The position numbers and the translations under genes are program-made. Under the pieces are notes generated by a model. That model did not search any database and was not told the DNA's origin. It saw only the letters and a list, made by a program, of their open reading frames with translations. A stretch of DNA of 42,920 bases from CBDTTW01 sp965363675 (GTDB lineage Bacteria > Bacteroidota > Rhodothermia > Rhodothermales > DASSAV01): positions 1 through 42,920 of the forward strand of contig CBDTTW010000002.1 in the NCBI GenBank assembly GCA_965363675.1. Reading direction: 5' to 3'. The stretch's first letter is position 1; each line of letters begins with the position of its first letter. Positions 30,102 to 38,649 of this stretch are shown here, piece by piece.

Positions 30102-33100
30102 CTACGGCTGCGCCGGCGCCTGCTGCTGAAGCAGCTCGAAGTAGCGTTTGATGAGTTCCTGGTAGTCCTGCGAGTAGCCGCTTTCGAGCGCCTTGAGCAA
30201 ATCGCGGCGCAGCTTCTCGGCGCGCTCGGCGGGGGGGAGCGCGCCGGGGCTTTGCCGGTTCACGGCGCCGCCGGTGCGGCTCTGGCGCTTCTGGTCCTCG
30301 CCGCGTTCCTGCATGGCGCGCTGGGCCTCCAGGAGGCGCGTCAGGATCTGCTGCTGCCGCTCGACGGTGCGGCGGTCGGCGTTCTGGCGCTGCAATTCTT
30401 CGATGGTCTCCTCCATCTGCTCGGCGATCTTGTTGAGGTCGCCCATGAGCTTGCCGCGCGCGGCCGGGTCGCGGCCGAGCTGCTTGAGCTGCCTGCGGAT
30501 GGCCTCCTGCTGCTGCGAAAGCTGCTGCATGCGCGCCTGCATGTCCGTCGTGAGGCGGTTGCCCTGCATGTCGTTGAGCATCTGCTGGATCTGCTCGTTG
30601 AGCTGCTGCTGCTGCCCGGCCATTTGCTGGAGCTGCTGCATCATCTCTTCCATCGACGCGCCTTCGCCGCTCTGGCCGTTCATCATCTGGTTCAGGAGGT
30701 CGCTCAGCAGCAGCGCCAGCTCGTTCAGGTGCATCATGGCGGCCTTCTGGTTGCCCTCGGCCTGGGCCGTAAGGCGCTCGGCGAGGGCCGTCGTGGCGGC
30801 CTCCATCTCGCGGCCCGCCTCGCCGGCGTAGCGCTGCACTTCGCGGTTCATTTCCGGCATCTCGCGCGCCAGGCGTTGCAGCGTGTCCGAGACGACGCGC
30901 AGATCCTGCGCCAGCTCGACCTGCCGCTGGGCGTGGGGGCGCAGTTGCGGCGCGTCGGCGGCGAGGGCTTCGACCTGTCGGCGCAGGGCCTCCTGCTGCT
31001 GCGAGAGCGTGAGCACGTTGTCGAGGGCGCGCCGCAGACCGTCCTTGTTCATCTGCTTGCTTTTCTGCTGCATCTGCTGCTTGGCCTGCTCCACGGCCTG
31101 CTGCATCTGCCGAAGCTGCTGCTCCATGCTTTGCTGGCCCTGCTGCGCCTTCTCCAACTGGTTTTGCTTGAGCTGGTCGGCGTTCTGCTGCATCTGCTGC
31201 GGCATCTGCCGGCGCTCCATCTGCTGCTGAAGCTGCTGCATCTGGTTTTTGGGGCCGCTGCGCATCTCCTCGGACTGGCGGCGCACCTCCTCCATCTCCT
31301 TCATCAGCGCCTCGAAGGCTTCGCGCGCGCGCTCCTGCTCGCGGGCCAGCTCCTCGGCGGTAGGCCGCTGCGCTGCGCCGGGCGGCTCGTCGCCGGGGCG
31401 CGGCGCGGCGTTCTGCGGCTCGGGCGCGCCCTGCGGCGGCTCCTCGCCGAGCAGCTTGCCGGTTTCCTCGGCCATGCGTTTTTCCTGGCGCGCCAGCTCC
31501 TCGATCTGCCGCGCCGCCGCGTCGAGGTCCTGCTGGAGGCGCGCCTTCTTGAGCAGTTCGAGGGTGCGCTCGAGCCGCTGCTGGTACTGCTGCTCGTTGA
31601 ACTCGAACTGCTCCATGGACTGTTGCAGCTTCGGCAGGTCGAGCTGCTGCATGGCCTCCTGAAGCTGCCGGAGGGCTTCCTTCAGCTCAGGCGAGCTGAT
31701 CTCCTCCACCACGCGCTGAAGCTCCTGGAAGGCTTCGAGGGTCTCCGGGCTGACCAGGTTGTTCTCGCGCATCGCCTCGGCCATGCGCTCCATCTTCTCG
31801 CTCAGCGCCTCGACCTGGTTTTCCATGGCCTGCTGCTTCTCCTGAAGCTGCTGAAGCCGGCGCTCGTTTTCCCAGTTGCCTTCCTGCTTGCTGCGCAAAT
31901 CCTGCTTGAGGGCGTCGAAATCCTCCTTGACGCCCTGGGCGTCCCGCAGCAGATCCTCGACGAGGTCTTCGGCGGCGCTTTGCTCCTCGCTCAGGCGCTC
32001 GTACTGCTCGGCCAGGCTCGGAAGCGTGAGCCGGTAGACGGGGCTTTTGGCGGACTTGAAGCCGCCGACGGCGTCGTTGTCCCACACCTGCACGAAGTAC
32101 TCGATCACGTCGCCCGGAACCGGGTCGAGCGGGGTAGTCTTGCCGATGTCCCACGCGAAGCCCAGCTCCTGGTCGAGGCGGCGCGGGTCGAGTGGGCCGA
32201 GCGTGAAGCCGGTGAACACGTCGGAGGGCGCCCCGTACTCGCTTTCGGCGAGGCGGTAGAAAAGCGCGGCCTTCGAGAAACCGTAGTCGTCGTTGATGCG
32301 GGCGCGCAGGCGGGCCGTGAGCGTCTCGGTCAGGTCGGCGGCGGGCTCCGGCTCCAGAAGGGCTATGGTGGGCGCCGCGTCGGTCTGGAGGCCGATGGCG
32401 TAGCGTACGGGCTCGGCGTTGGCGATGCCGTGGGCGTTGCGCAGGTACACCTGGTACGCGCCCGGTTTGCGCACTGTGAAGGCCCCGCGCGCCTGATTGC
32501 CCTCGATGGCGAGGGGCGCTTCGGTCCCGTCGTCGAACCGCACGAAGGCGGCTTCCACGTTCTCGCCGCCGAAGCCGACTTCGAGGCGCACCGTCGAGCC
32601 GGGCAGAGCCGAGATGTGGCCGTTGTTGCTTTCCTGGCGAACGGCCGGCAACCCCGTGTAGCGCGGCGGTTCGAGCGTGGCGTCGAGGCCGCGCAGCACG
32701 GGCCGCTGGATTACGACCACGTCGAACCAGTCGGTCTCGACGGGGCCGGCGGCGGCGCGGTAGCGCAGGTCCTGCCGGACGGCCGGCACGCTGTAGCGGA
32801 ACGCCCCCGCCGAGTCGGCGTGCAGCGTCACCTCGCGGGCCTCCTTCTCGCCGACGGTGTTCAGCGCAACCGTCACCACGCGGGGGCGCTGCTCGCCGAC
32901 GACGCGCACTACGAGGGCCGCCGAGTCGCCGCTGACCACCTCCATGTCGCCCGGCTCCACGACGAGCTGAAACGGCCCCGGCGGCGCGAAGTACGCGCCC
33001 GGCGAAACGAGGCGGTGCAGCGCGTCGGCGAAGGGGCGGGGGGCGAGGGCAAAGAACAGGAGGATGCCCGCCGCCGGCGCCGAGGCGAAGCGGCTCAGGC

Positions 33101-33575
33101 GGCGCGGGCGCTCGAAGCGCTCGATGTCCTCGAAGCGCACCGGCTCAATGGCGCGCCCGAGCATCCGGATGGCCTGGTCCACGAAGGCGTCGGGGGCATG
33201 GCTGCGGCGGCCCTCGGCCAGTTCGAGCAGGTTCACGAGCCGGTCGTCGATGTCGGTGTAGCGCCGCCCGATGCGGCGCGCCACGGCCCGCTCCGAGAGC
33301 GGCCGGAACACCCCCAGATGCCGCAGCGCCGGGAGCGCCACGTAGTAGAGGATCAGCCCGGCGCTGGCCGCCACGAGCGCCCAGAGCAGCGCCGTGCGCG
33401 CCGGCGTGGCCAGCCACAGGCCCGCCTCCACGGCGATGCAGGCCAGCCAGAGTAGGCTGATGCCCGCCACGGCCACGAGCGCGCCCGCGGCCAGCTCGGC
33501 GAGCGTGATCCGGCGAAGCGTCTGCTGGAGGCGGCGGCGCAGGAGGGCTACGATCTGTACGGACTGCTCGCTCAT
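30102..33575 (-). CDS. DUF4175 membrane protein with a long Gln/Met-rich coiled coil
   Basis: The 1157-residue protein starts with two membrane helices (~24-48 and 55-80) and a third near 165-185. A beta-rich periplasmic region follows at ~190-510 (Ig-like; ends ...GDVIEYFVQVWDNDAVGGFKS). Residues ~515-1110 are a nearly continuous coiled coil dominated by Gln, Glu, Met, Leu and Arg, with many QQLQ and MQQ runs. DUF4175 proteins are long, inner-membrane-anchored and of unknown function; some occur with aerotolerance-type (MoxR/BatA) operons, but none of those genes is seen here. A complementary 1172-codon ORF on the plus strand is only the antisense of this composition. ATG 33575 is in frame with the first helix. 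A 311-base gap separates it from divergent glgC. Confidence 0.9.
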   Translation of the reverse strand: MSEQSVQIVALLRRRLQQTLRRITLAELAAGALVAVAGISLLWLACIAVEAGLWLATPARTALLWALVAASAGLILYYVALPALRHLGVFRPLSERAVARRIGRRYTDIDDRLVNLLELAEGRRSHAPDAFVDQAIRMLGRAIEPVRFEDIERFERPRRLSRFASAPAAGILLFFALAPRPFADALHRLVSPGAYFAPPGPFQLVVEPGDMEVVSGDSAALVVRVVGEQRPRVVTVALNTVGEKEAREVTLHADSAGAFRYSVPAVRQDLRYRAAAGPVETDWFDVVVIQRPVLRGLDATLEPPRYTGLPAVRQESNNGHISALPGSTVRLEVGFGGENVEAAFVRFDDGTEAPLAIEGNQARGAFTVRKPGAYQVYLRNAHGIANAEPVRYAIGLQTDAAPTIALLEPEPAADLTETLTARLRARINDDYGFSKAALFYRLAESEYGAPSDVFTGFTLGPLDPRRLDQELGFAWDIGKTTPLDPVPGDVIEYFVQVWDNDAVGGFKSAKSPVYRLTLPSLAEQYERLSEEQSAAEDLVEDLLRDAQGVKEDFDALKQDLRSKQEGNWENERRLQQLQEKQQAMENQVEALSEKMERMAEAMRENNLVSPETLEAFQELQRVVEEISSPELKEALRQLQEAMQQLDLPKLQQSMEQFEFNEQQYQQRLERTLELLKKARLQQDLDAAARQIEELARQEKRMAEETGKLLGEEPPQGAPEPQNAAPRPGDEPPGAAQRPTAEELAREQERAREAFEALMKEMEEVRRQSEEMRSGPKNQMQQLQQQMERRQMPQQMQQNADQLKQNQLEKAQQGQQSMEQQLRQMQQAVEQAKQQMQQKSKQMNKDGLRRALDNVLTLSQQQEALRRQVEALAADAPQLRPHAQRQVELAQDLRVVSDTLQRLAREMPEMNREVQRYAGEAGREMEAATTALAERLTAQAEGNQKAAMMHLNELALLLSDLLNQMMNGQSGEGASMEEMMQQLQQMAGQQQQLNEQIQQMLNDMQGNRLTTDMQARMQQLSQQQEAIRRQLKQLGRDPAARGKLMGDLNKIAEQMEETIEELQRQNADRRTVERQQQILTRLLEAQRAMQERGEDQKRQSRTGGAVNRQSPGALPPAERAEKLRRDLLKALESGYSQDYQELIKRYFELLQQQAPAQP

Positions 33576-33886
33576 GGGCTAACGGCGCAACCTTCGGAAT
33601 TAGAAGAGCCTGGCGTAGGGGTTAACCGAGGCGGCCGAGCGCTGTTTCGCGCGGCCAACAGTAAAAATCTATATATGCCAAAGGCGCGCGCGGCGGCGTT
33701 CGTTGCCGGGCTGCAATTATGGCCTATTTTAAACGCCGCCTTCACCGACGCCTTATTTGCGGCCCCTGCGCCCGCTTCGGAAGCGGCGCCGGTGTTTTAC
33801 CGGACCCGGAACGCGTCGGGGGCAGGCGCGCGCTTTTCTCTCACCAATCGCAAGAAGCTGCATTTCTTGCAAGAAGCTGCTTTCGC
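33576..33886. other. 311-base divergent intergenic region between DUF4175 and glgC
   Basis: AT-rich patches at ~33660-33680 and 33715-33755 could hold promoters in either direction, but no exact TAnnTTTG with a -33 TTG was found. It contains the 12-base direct repeat at 33850-33880. No RNA gene or further ORF is supported; in-frame codons upstream of the glgC ATG are probably not translated. Confidence 0.55.
33850..33880. repeat. Direct repeat in the glgC leader
   Basis: GCAAGAAGCTGC occurs at 33850-33861 and again at 33869-33880, 19 bases apart. The first copy also pairs with TTCTTGC (33864-33870) to form a 7-bp stem. It ends 6 bases before the glgC ATG, where it could act in translation control or as a protein site. 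Confidence 0.55.
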
Positions 33887-35155
33887 ATGGACGACGTCAT
33901 TAGTGTGATCCTGGGCGGCGGCGCCGGCTCCCGGCTTTACCCGCTTACGCTGCACCGCTCGAAGCCTGCCGTACCGCTGGCCGGCAAGTATCGCCTCATC
34001 GATGTGCCCATCTCGAACTGCATCAACTCGGACGTCAACCGCATCTTTGTGCTGACGCAGTACAACTCGGCCAGCCTGAACCGGCACATCTCGCGCGCCT
34101 ACCAGTTCGACCGCTTCCGCCAGGGCTTCGTCAACATCATCGCCGCCGAGCAGACGCCTTCCTCGCTGGAGTGGTTTCAGGGCACCGCCGACGCCGTGCG
34201 CCAGAGCATGCCGCACATGCGCGTCTACAAACATTCGCACGTGCTCATCCTCTCCGGCGATCAGCTCTACCTGATGGACTACCGCGATCTGTTCCGGCAC
34301 CACGTAGAGCACGGCGCCGACATCACGCTCGCCACCATCCCCGTCACGGCGCGCGACGCTCCGGGCTTCGGCATCCTGAAAACGGGCGACGACCACGTAA
34401 TCACCGAGTTCCACGAGAAGCCCAAGCTCGACGAACTCGAAGGCAAGGATAGCCCCGTCAGCGAAGAGATGCAGGAGGCCGGCCGCGTGTACCTCGCCTC
34501 AATGGGCATCTATATCTTCAACGCGGACGTGCTTCAGGAGCTGCTCGACGCGAACCCGGAGCACAACGACTTCGGCAAGCAGATCATCCCGCTCGCCATT
34601 CGATCCAAGCGCGTCGTGAGCTACCCGTTCGAGGGCTACTGGAGCGACATCGGCACGATCCACTCGTTCTGGGAGGCGCACCTGCACCTCGCCCGGAAAG
34701 GGCCGGAGTTCGACATGTACAGCCAGAAGATGCCGCTCTACTCCAACGCCCGCATGCTGCCCCCGGCCAAGATCGAAAGCTCCTACATCCAGGACTCTCT
34801 GATCGCCGAGGCCAGCATCATCATCAACGCGCACATCTCGAACTCGGTCATCGGCATCCGGTCGTTCGTGGGGTACAACACCACCATTAAGAACACGATC
34901 ATGATGGGGTCGGACTACTTCCCGTGGCACGACAAGGACTTGCGCGAGTCCATCGACGGCCCGGCGCGTCCCGGCGTCGGCGAGGAGTCGTACGTCGAGG
35001 GATGCATCGTGGACCGCAACGTGAGCATCGGCCGCCGCTGCGTCATCAAGAACCGCGACAACGTGCAGGAGGCCAGCAACGACATGTTCTACATCCGCGA
35101 CGGGATCGTGGTGCTGCCCAAGAACGCCTGCATCCCCGACGACACGATCATCTGA
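33887..35155 (+). CDS. glgC: Glucose-1-phosphate adenylyltransferase
   Basis: GlgC makes ADP-glucose from glucose-1-phosphate and ATP, the committed step of glycogen synthesis. The 422-residue sequence has ILGGGAGSRLYPLTLHRSKPAVPLAGKYRLID near 5-37 (the nucleotidyltransferase signature and catalytic Arg/Lys), ISNCINSDVNRIFVLTQYNSASLNRHI, LILSGDQLYLMDY near 119 (metal-binding Asp), FHEKPK near 172, and YWSDIGTIHSFWEAHLHL, followed by a left-handed beta-helix C-terminus from ~300. ATG 33887 gives the typical N-terminus; a longer open frame upstream reaches into unrelated sequence. No functional glycogen synthase lies in the window (the nearby glycogen-synthase-like protein lacks its nucleotide motif). 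A lipoprotein gene follows after 51 bases. Confidence 0.95.
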   Translation: MDDVISVILGGGAGSRLYPLTLHRSKPAVPLAGKYRLIDVPISNCINSDVNRIFVLTQYNSASLNRHISRAYQFDRFRQGFVNIIAAEQTPSSLEWFQGTADAVRQSMPHMRVYKHSHVLILSGDQLYLMDYRDLFRHHVEHGADITLATIPVTARDAPGFGILKTGDDHVITEFHEKPKLDELEGKDSPVSEEMQEAGRVYLASMGIYIFNADVLQELLDANPEHNDFGKQIIPLAIRSKRVVSYPFEGYWSDIGTIHSFWEAHLHLARKGPEFDMYSQKMPLYSNARMLPPAKIESSYIQDSLIAEASIIINAHISNSVIGIRSFVGYNTTIKNTIMMGSDYFPWHDKDLRESIDGPARPGVGEESYVEGCIVDRNVSIGRRCVIKNRDNVQEASNDMFYIRDGIVVLPKNACIPDDTII

Positions 35156-35206
35156 CCCTACGCTCCGGCGGCGCGGGGACCCGCGCCGCCGTTTCAGCCT
35201 GTAACC

Positions 35207-35833
35207 ATGCCCCTTTGCAAAAGGATGCCTGACCGCTTTTTGCTGCGCGCCGCCGCGCTCGGATGCCTGCTGCTGCTGGCCGGCTGCCGCACCTACGGCG
35301 CGTACGACAACGAGGAACTGTCGCTGGAGCAGATCCGGCTCTCGAACCGCGTGTTCGCCGAGGACCTGGCGCTTGCGCAGCAGCTTACGCGCCGCATCAG
35401 CGCTGAGGCGGGCGCTTCGCCGCAGGCGGCCGAGCTGCCGGCGCGCCTGGACCTGCTGCTCACGGTGCACGAGGCCGTGCTGGCCGAGCACCGCCGGCTC
35501 GAAGCCGAGGCCGAGGAGCACGCAGGCGACTACCGCTTCCTGAAGCGCGCGCTCGGGGCCATCATTACCGAGGAGGAGGTGGTGCGCGACCGCTACCTGG
35601 CGCTGCTGGACCCTGAGGCCACCGTTGCGCCCACCCGCCCGCAAAGCGCCTACCCCGGCGACGTGACGCAGCAAAGCCTCTACCACGTCCTGCCGCCGTA
35701 TTATCTGCAACTGGTGTACGGCGGCGGCGGACTTGCAACGCTCAGCGCTTCCGCCGGCCGCGCCGCCGCGAGCGTTCCCGCCGATACGGTCGGCGTGGCC
35801 GTCCCCCCGGCCGACACCGTCGCCGCCCGCTGA
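35207..35833 (+). CDS. Lipoprotein of unknown function with helical core
   Basis: The 208-residue product has a signal sequence with lipobox LLLLAGC (Cys near residue 27) and a start at ATG 35207 or the in-frame ATG 35225, which is closer to a normal length signal. The mature part from ~30 to ~130 is predicted helical and coiled-coil-like (LSLEQIRLSNRVFAEDLALAQQL, HEAVLAEHRRLEAEAEEHAGDYRFL). It then passes into a Pro/Tyr-containing stretch and a low-complexity C-terminus. No family is recognised. It is 51 bases after glgC on the same strand and ends before a strong terminator, so it may be expressed with glgC. Confidence 0.75.
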   Translation: MPLCKRMPDRFLLRAAALGCLLLLAGCRTYGAYDNEELSLEQIRLSNRVFAEDLALAQQLTRRISAEAGASPQAAELPARLDLLLTVHEAVLAEHRRLEAEAEEHAGDYRFLKRALGAIITEEEVVRDRYLALLDPEATVAPTRPQSAYPGDVTQQSLYHVLPPYYLQLVYGGGGLATLSASAGRAAASVPADTVGVAVPPADTVAAR

Positions 35834-35862
35834 GAGGCCCGGCGAAGCCGGAGGCAAACGAG

Positions 35863-35908
35863 AAGCCGCCCGGCGACGCTCCGTGAAGGAGGCGTCGCCG
35901 GGCGGCTT
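35863..35908. terminator. Strong bidirectional terminator hairpin
   Basis: A perfect 17-bp stem, arms 35863-35879 and 35892-35908, with a 12-base loop and T residues after the second arm. It separates the lipoprotein gene (stop 35833) from the convergent two-helix protein gene (stop 35933). Confidence 0.85.
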
Positions 35909-35932
35909 GCTTTAGCGCCGTGCAGCGTCTTA

Positions 35933-36220
35933 TTAGTGCGGGCGCGGCCCCTCGCTTTCGAGGCCCCGGCGCTGCTCGCGCGCTTCGGTGGCGCGGCCCT
36001 CCGGCGTCGTCTCGGCGGGCTGCATGGCGCTCGTGCCCCGGCGGCCGTAGGCGAACATGATGGCGCCGAAAACCGCCAGGGCCAGGCCCCACCACAGGTT
36101 TACGTTGATCTGAAGCGAGCGCTCATAAATCGAGGCGTCGGAAATGACGCCGTGCGCCGCCAGCATGAGGCCCAGGATGAGAAACATCAGGCCGATAGGA
36201 AGGCGAATATCGAGACCCAT
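35933..36220 (-). CDS. Small two-helix membrane protein linked to the SSS symporter
   Basis: The 95-residue protein has two membrane helices (~8-27, LPIGLMFLILGLMLAAHGVI, and ~41-59, WWGLALAVFGAIMFAYG) and a hydrophilic tail of ~35 residues that is rich in Arg and Glu. It starts 30 bases after the SSS symporter stop on the same strand. Small membrane proteins often follow sodium/solute symporters in Bacteroidota, where they might act as accessory subunits. I recognise no domain. Function is inferred only from position and topology. Confidence 0.78.
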   Translation of the reverse strand: MGLDIRLPIGLMFLILGLMLAAHGVISDASIYERSLQINVNLWWGLALAVFGAIMFAYGRRGTSAMQPAETTPEGRATEAREQRRGLESEGPRPH

Positions 36221-36250
36221 AGCGTTACGCTCGGTTTAAGCCGCGTGTGA

Positions 36251-37960
36251 CTACCAGAAGATAATGTTCAGGACGACGACCAGGGCCAGCACGATGACGG
36301 CCAGCGGGCCGGGGCGCTGGTGCCACGCGGCGCCTTCGTCGCGCGGGCGCTCCGTGAGCGAGTAGACCAGCCCGCGCATCTCCTCGTCGGTCTTGGCGCG
36401 CGTCGCCAGGCTCACGACGATCGTGACGACGAAGCAGACCGTCCAGGCCCAGATGGCCGTCCAGAAGTTCTGCGCCATTTCGCTCGGGTACTGCGTCAGC
36501 AAGCCCAGCCAGCCGCCCTTGATGCCGACGGCCGCCCCGGCCGGCAGGCTCAGCCCGTGGTGCAGCGCCGCCGCCGCCGTGCCGGAGACCAGCCCCCAGA
36601 AGGCCCCGTGTCCGGTGGCGCGTTTCCAGAACATGCCCAGCAGGAAGGTGGCGAACAGCGGCGCGTTCACGAAGGCGAACACGAGCTGGAGCATGTCCAT
36701 GATGTTGTTGAACTCGCCCGCCACGTAGGCCGCCAGCACGCTCAGCCCGATGCCCCCCACGGTAGCCATGCGGCCCATCCACAGGTAATGCGCGTCCGAG
36801 GCTTTCGGGTTGATGTAGCTCTGATAGATGTCGTACGTCCAGACCGTGTTGAACGCCGTGACGTTGCCGGCCATGCCGCTCATGAACGAGGCCATGAGCG
36901 CCGTCAGGCCAATGCCGAGCAGCCCCGAGGGGAAGTAGTGCACCAGCATGAGCGGAATCGCCATGTCGTAGTCGTAGCTGTCGCCCTTGACCGGAAGCTG
37001 GAAGCCCGTCTCGCCGCCGCCCGAAGTCAGGGCCATAGCGATCATGCCGGGCAGGATGACCAGGAACGGGAAGATCATCTTCGGGAAGGCCGCGATCAGG
37101 GGAGTGCGGCGCGCCGCGTTCATCGAGTCGGCCGCCATGGCGCGCTGCACCACGAGGAAGTCGGTGGTCCAGTAGCCGAAGCTGAGCACGAAGCCGAGCC
37201 CCATCACCATCGAGAACCACTCGATGCCCATAGGGTTGTCGGCGGGGTTGCCCAGGTGCGACCAGCTTTGCGTGTACGCGCCCGCCTCGAAGCCGCGCGA
37301 CGTGCTGAAGCTGGCGAGGCGCTCGGTCAGCCCGTCCCAGCCGCCTACGTCCATCAGGCCGAGGTACACGAGGGGCAAAAACCCGACGACGATGAGGAAA
37401 AACTGAAGCACTTCGTTATAAATCGCCGACGTGAGGCCGCCCAGGAAAATGTAGCCCAGCACGATGATGGCCGAGATCAGGATGGAGAAGTTGAAGTCCC
37501 ACCCGAGCAGCACGCCCATGAGCTTGGCGAGCGCATACATCGAAATGCCGGAGGAGAACACCGTCATCGCGGCGAAGCTGATGGCGTTGAAGCCGCGCGT
37601 TTTTTCGTCGAAGCGCAGCTTCAGGTATTCCGGGACGCTGCGCGCGCGCGAGCCGTAGTAGAAGGGCATCATGAAGACGCCCACGAACACCATGGCCGGG
37701 ATGGCGCCGACCCAGTAGAAGTGGCTCGTGGCAAGGCCGTACTTGGCCCCCGAGGCGCCCATGCCGATGACCTCCTGCGCGCCGAGGTTGGCCGAGAGGA
37801 AGGCCAGGCCCGCCACCCATGCCGGAATGGACCGCCCGGAGAGGAAAAAGTCCGTGCTCGACCGCATATAGCGCTTCAGCGCGAAGCCGATGCCGAGCAC
37901 GAAGATGAAGTAGACGATCAGGATTGCGTAGTCGATGAGGCCAAGCTGAACTTGTTGCAT
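36251..37960 (-). CDS. Sodium:solute symporter (SSS family), probably sugar
   Basis: The 569-residue inner-membrane protein has about 14 hydrophobic segments and SSS hallmarks: TDFFLSGRSIPAWVAGLAFLSANLGAQEVIGMGASG near residues 36-72, MPFYYGSRARSVPEYLKLRF near 100, GGLTSAIYNEVLQFFLI near 185, FGYWTTDFLVVQRAMAA near 270 and a later GLTALMASFMSGMAGNVTAFNTVWTYDIY near 355 with Ser/Thr residues of a likely sodium site. The sequence resembles SGLT-like sugar transporters, so uptake of a monosaccharide (e.g. rhamnose, fucose or glucose) with Na+ is likely. ATG 37960 (MQQVQLGLIDY) begins the first helix. It is followed by the two-helix gene on the same strand. Direct substrate evidence is absent. 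Confidence 0.93.
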   Translation of the reverse strand: MQQVQLGLIDYAILIVYFIFVLGIGFALKRYMRSSTDFFLSGRSIPAWVAGLAFLSANLGAQEVIGMGASGAKYGLATSHFYWVGAIPAMVFVGVFMMPFYYGSRARSVPEYLKLRFDEKTRGFNAISFAAMTVFSSGISMYALAKLMGVLLGWDFNFSILISAIIVLGYIFLGGLTSAIYNEVLQFFLIVVGFLPLVYLGLMDVGGWDGLTERLASFSTSRGFEAGAYTQSWSHLGNPADNPMGIEWFSMVMGLGFVLSFGYWTTDFLVVQRAMAADSMNAARRTPLIAAFPKMIFPFLVILPGMIAMALTSGGGETGFQLPVKGDSYDYDMAIPLMLVHYFPSGLLGIGLTALMASFMSGMAGNVTAFNTVWTYDIYQSYINPKASDAHYLWMGRMATVGGIGLSVLAAYVAGEFNNIMDMLQLVFAFVNAPLFATFLLGMFWKRATGHGAFWGLVSGTAAAALHHGLSLPAGAAVGIKGGWLGLLTQYPSEMAQNFWTAIWAWTVCFVVTIVVSLATRAKTDEEMRGLVYSLTERPRDEGAAWHQRPGPLAVIVLALVVVLNIIFW

Positions 37961-38230
37961 CGGTCGTGAGGGTTGAGCGGGGGGATGGGCCGGGCGCAGG
38001 CGCGTAGGCAGGCCGCCCGCGCCGTTGCGAGCGTTCTGCATACGATGGCGCAGTATAACAAAAACCGCTTGGATATGCCCGGCCCTCGCCGGGGGGCGCC
38101 GTCAATAAGAAATGAATGCGGCCTGGGCCCAAGCCTGCTTGAGCCCGGGGCGACGCAGCCGATACTTCATCATAATTAGCAGAAATAACTGTTACGGACC
38201 GGGAACGTTGAGCGCCGATTGTTGTAGTTT

Positions 38231-38241
38231 AGACTCAGTCT
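38231..38241. promoter_or_regulatory. Possible operator palindrome upstream of feoA
   Basis: AGACT-C-AGTCT is a perfect 11-base palindrome, extended imperfectly to TTTAGACT/AGTCTTAT. It ends 14 bases before the feoA ATG. The position fits an iron-responsive repressor site of the DtxR or Fur kind, but the sequence does not match a consensus I know exactly. Confidence 0.3.
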
Positions 38242-38255
38242 TATTTAAGAGAGCC

Positions 38256-38579
38256 ATGCAGCCTGACGACCCGTACGCGACCATGATTCCGCTGACCGCC
38301 CTCGGCGACGGGGCCAGCATCCGCCTGGGCGCCATGACGCTCGATCCGGTGCAGGCCGGCCGCCTGCGCGAGATGGGCCTGTGCGAAGGACGCTGCCTTT
38401 CGGTGCTGCGCGGCGGCGAGCGCATGATCGTCGGGTGCGGCGGCTGCCGCATTGCGCTGCACCGCGACCTGGCGCACGGCATGCTCGGCGAAGTGCTGCC
38501 CACCCCCGAGGGGGCCGCCCCGCGCGCCCCGGAAAAGCCCACGCCGATGCTCTCGCGTATTCTGCGCCGCTTCCGGTAG
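38256..38579 (+). CDS. feoA: FeoA-domain protein of the ferrous iron uptake system
   Basis: The 107-residue protein has a FeoA/SH3-like core: IPLTALGDGASIRLGAMTLDPVQAGRLREMGLCEGRCLSVLRGG followed by MIVGCGGCRIALHRDLAHGMLGEVLP. These include the 'RLREMGL..G' turn and the final strand typical of FeoA. FeoA is a small cytosolic partner of the FeoB transporter. A Cys-Gly-Gly-Cys within the core is unusual and could bind metal or sense redox state. ATG 38256 starts the protein about 10 residues before the domain; the frame stays open upstream without sense. FeoB starts 70 bases downstream. Confidence 0.88.
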   Translation: MQPDDPYATMIPLTALGDGASIRLGAMTLDPVQAGRLREMGLCEGRCLSVLRGGERMIVGCGGCRIALHRDLAHGMLGEVLPTPEGAAPRAPEKPTPMLSRILRRFR

Positions 38580-38649
38580 CGCGCCTGTCCCCGGGGCCCG
38601 TTGTCGCAAGCGGCCGCCGAAGCGCCCTCTTCTACCTATCCCGTGAGCA

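Noticed and set aside
29937..33455. 1172-codon plus-strand ORF opposite DUF4175
   Set aside because: It is the reverse complement of a Gln/Leu/Met-rich coiled-coil gene; the Leu/His-rich translation shows no domain, and the minus-strand gene has convincing membrane and coiled-coil features.
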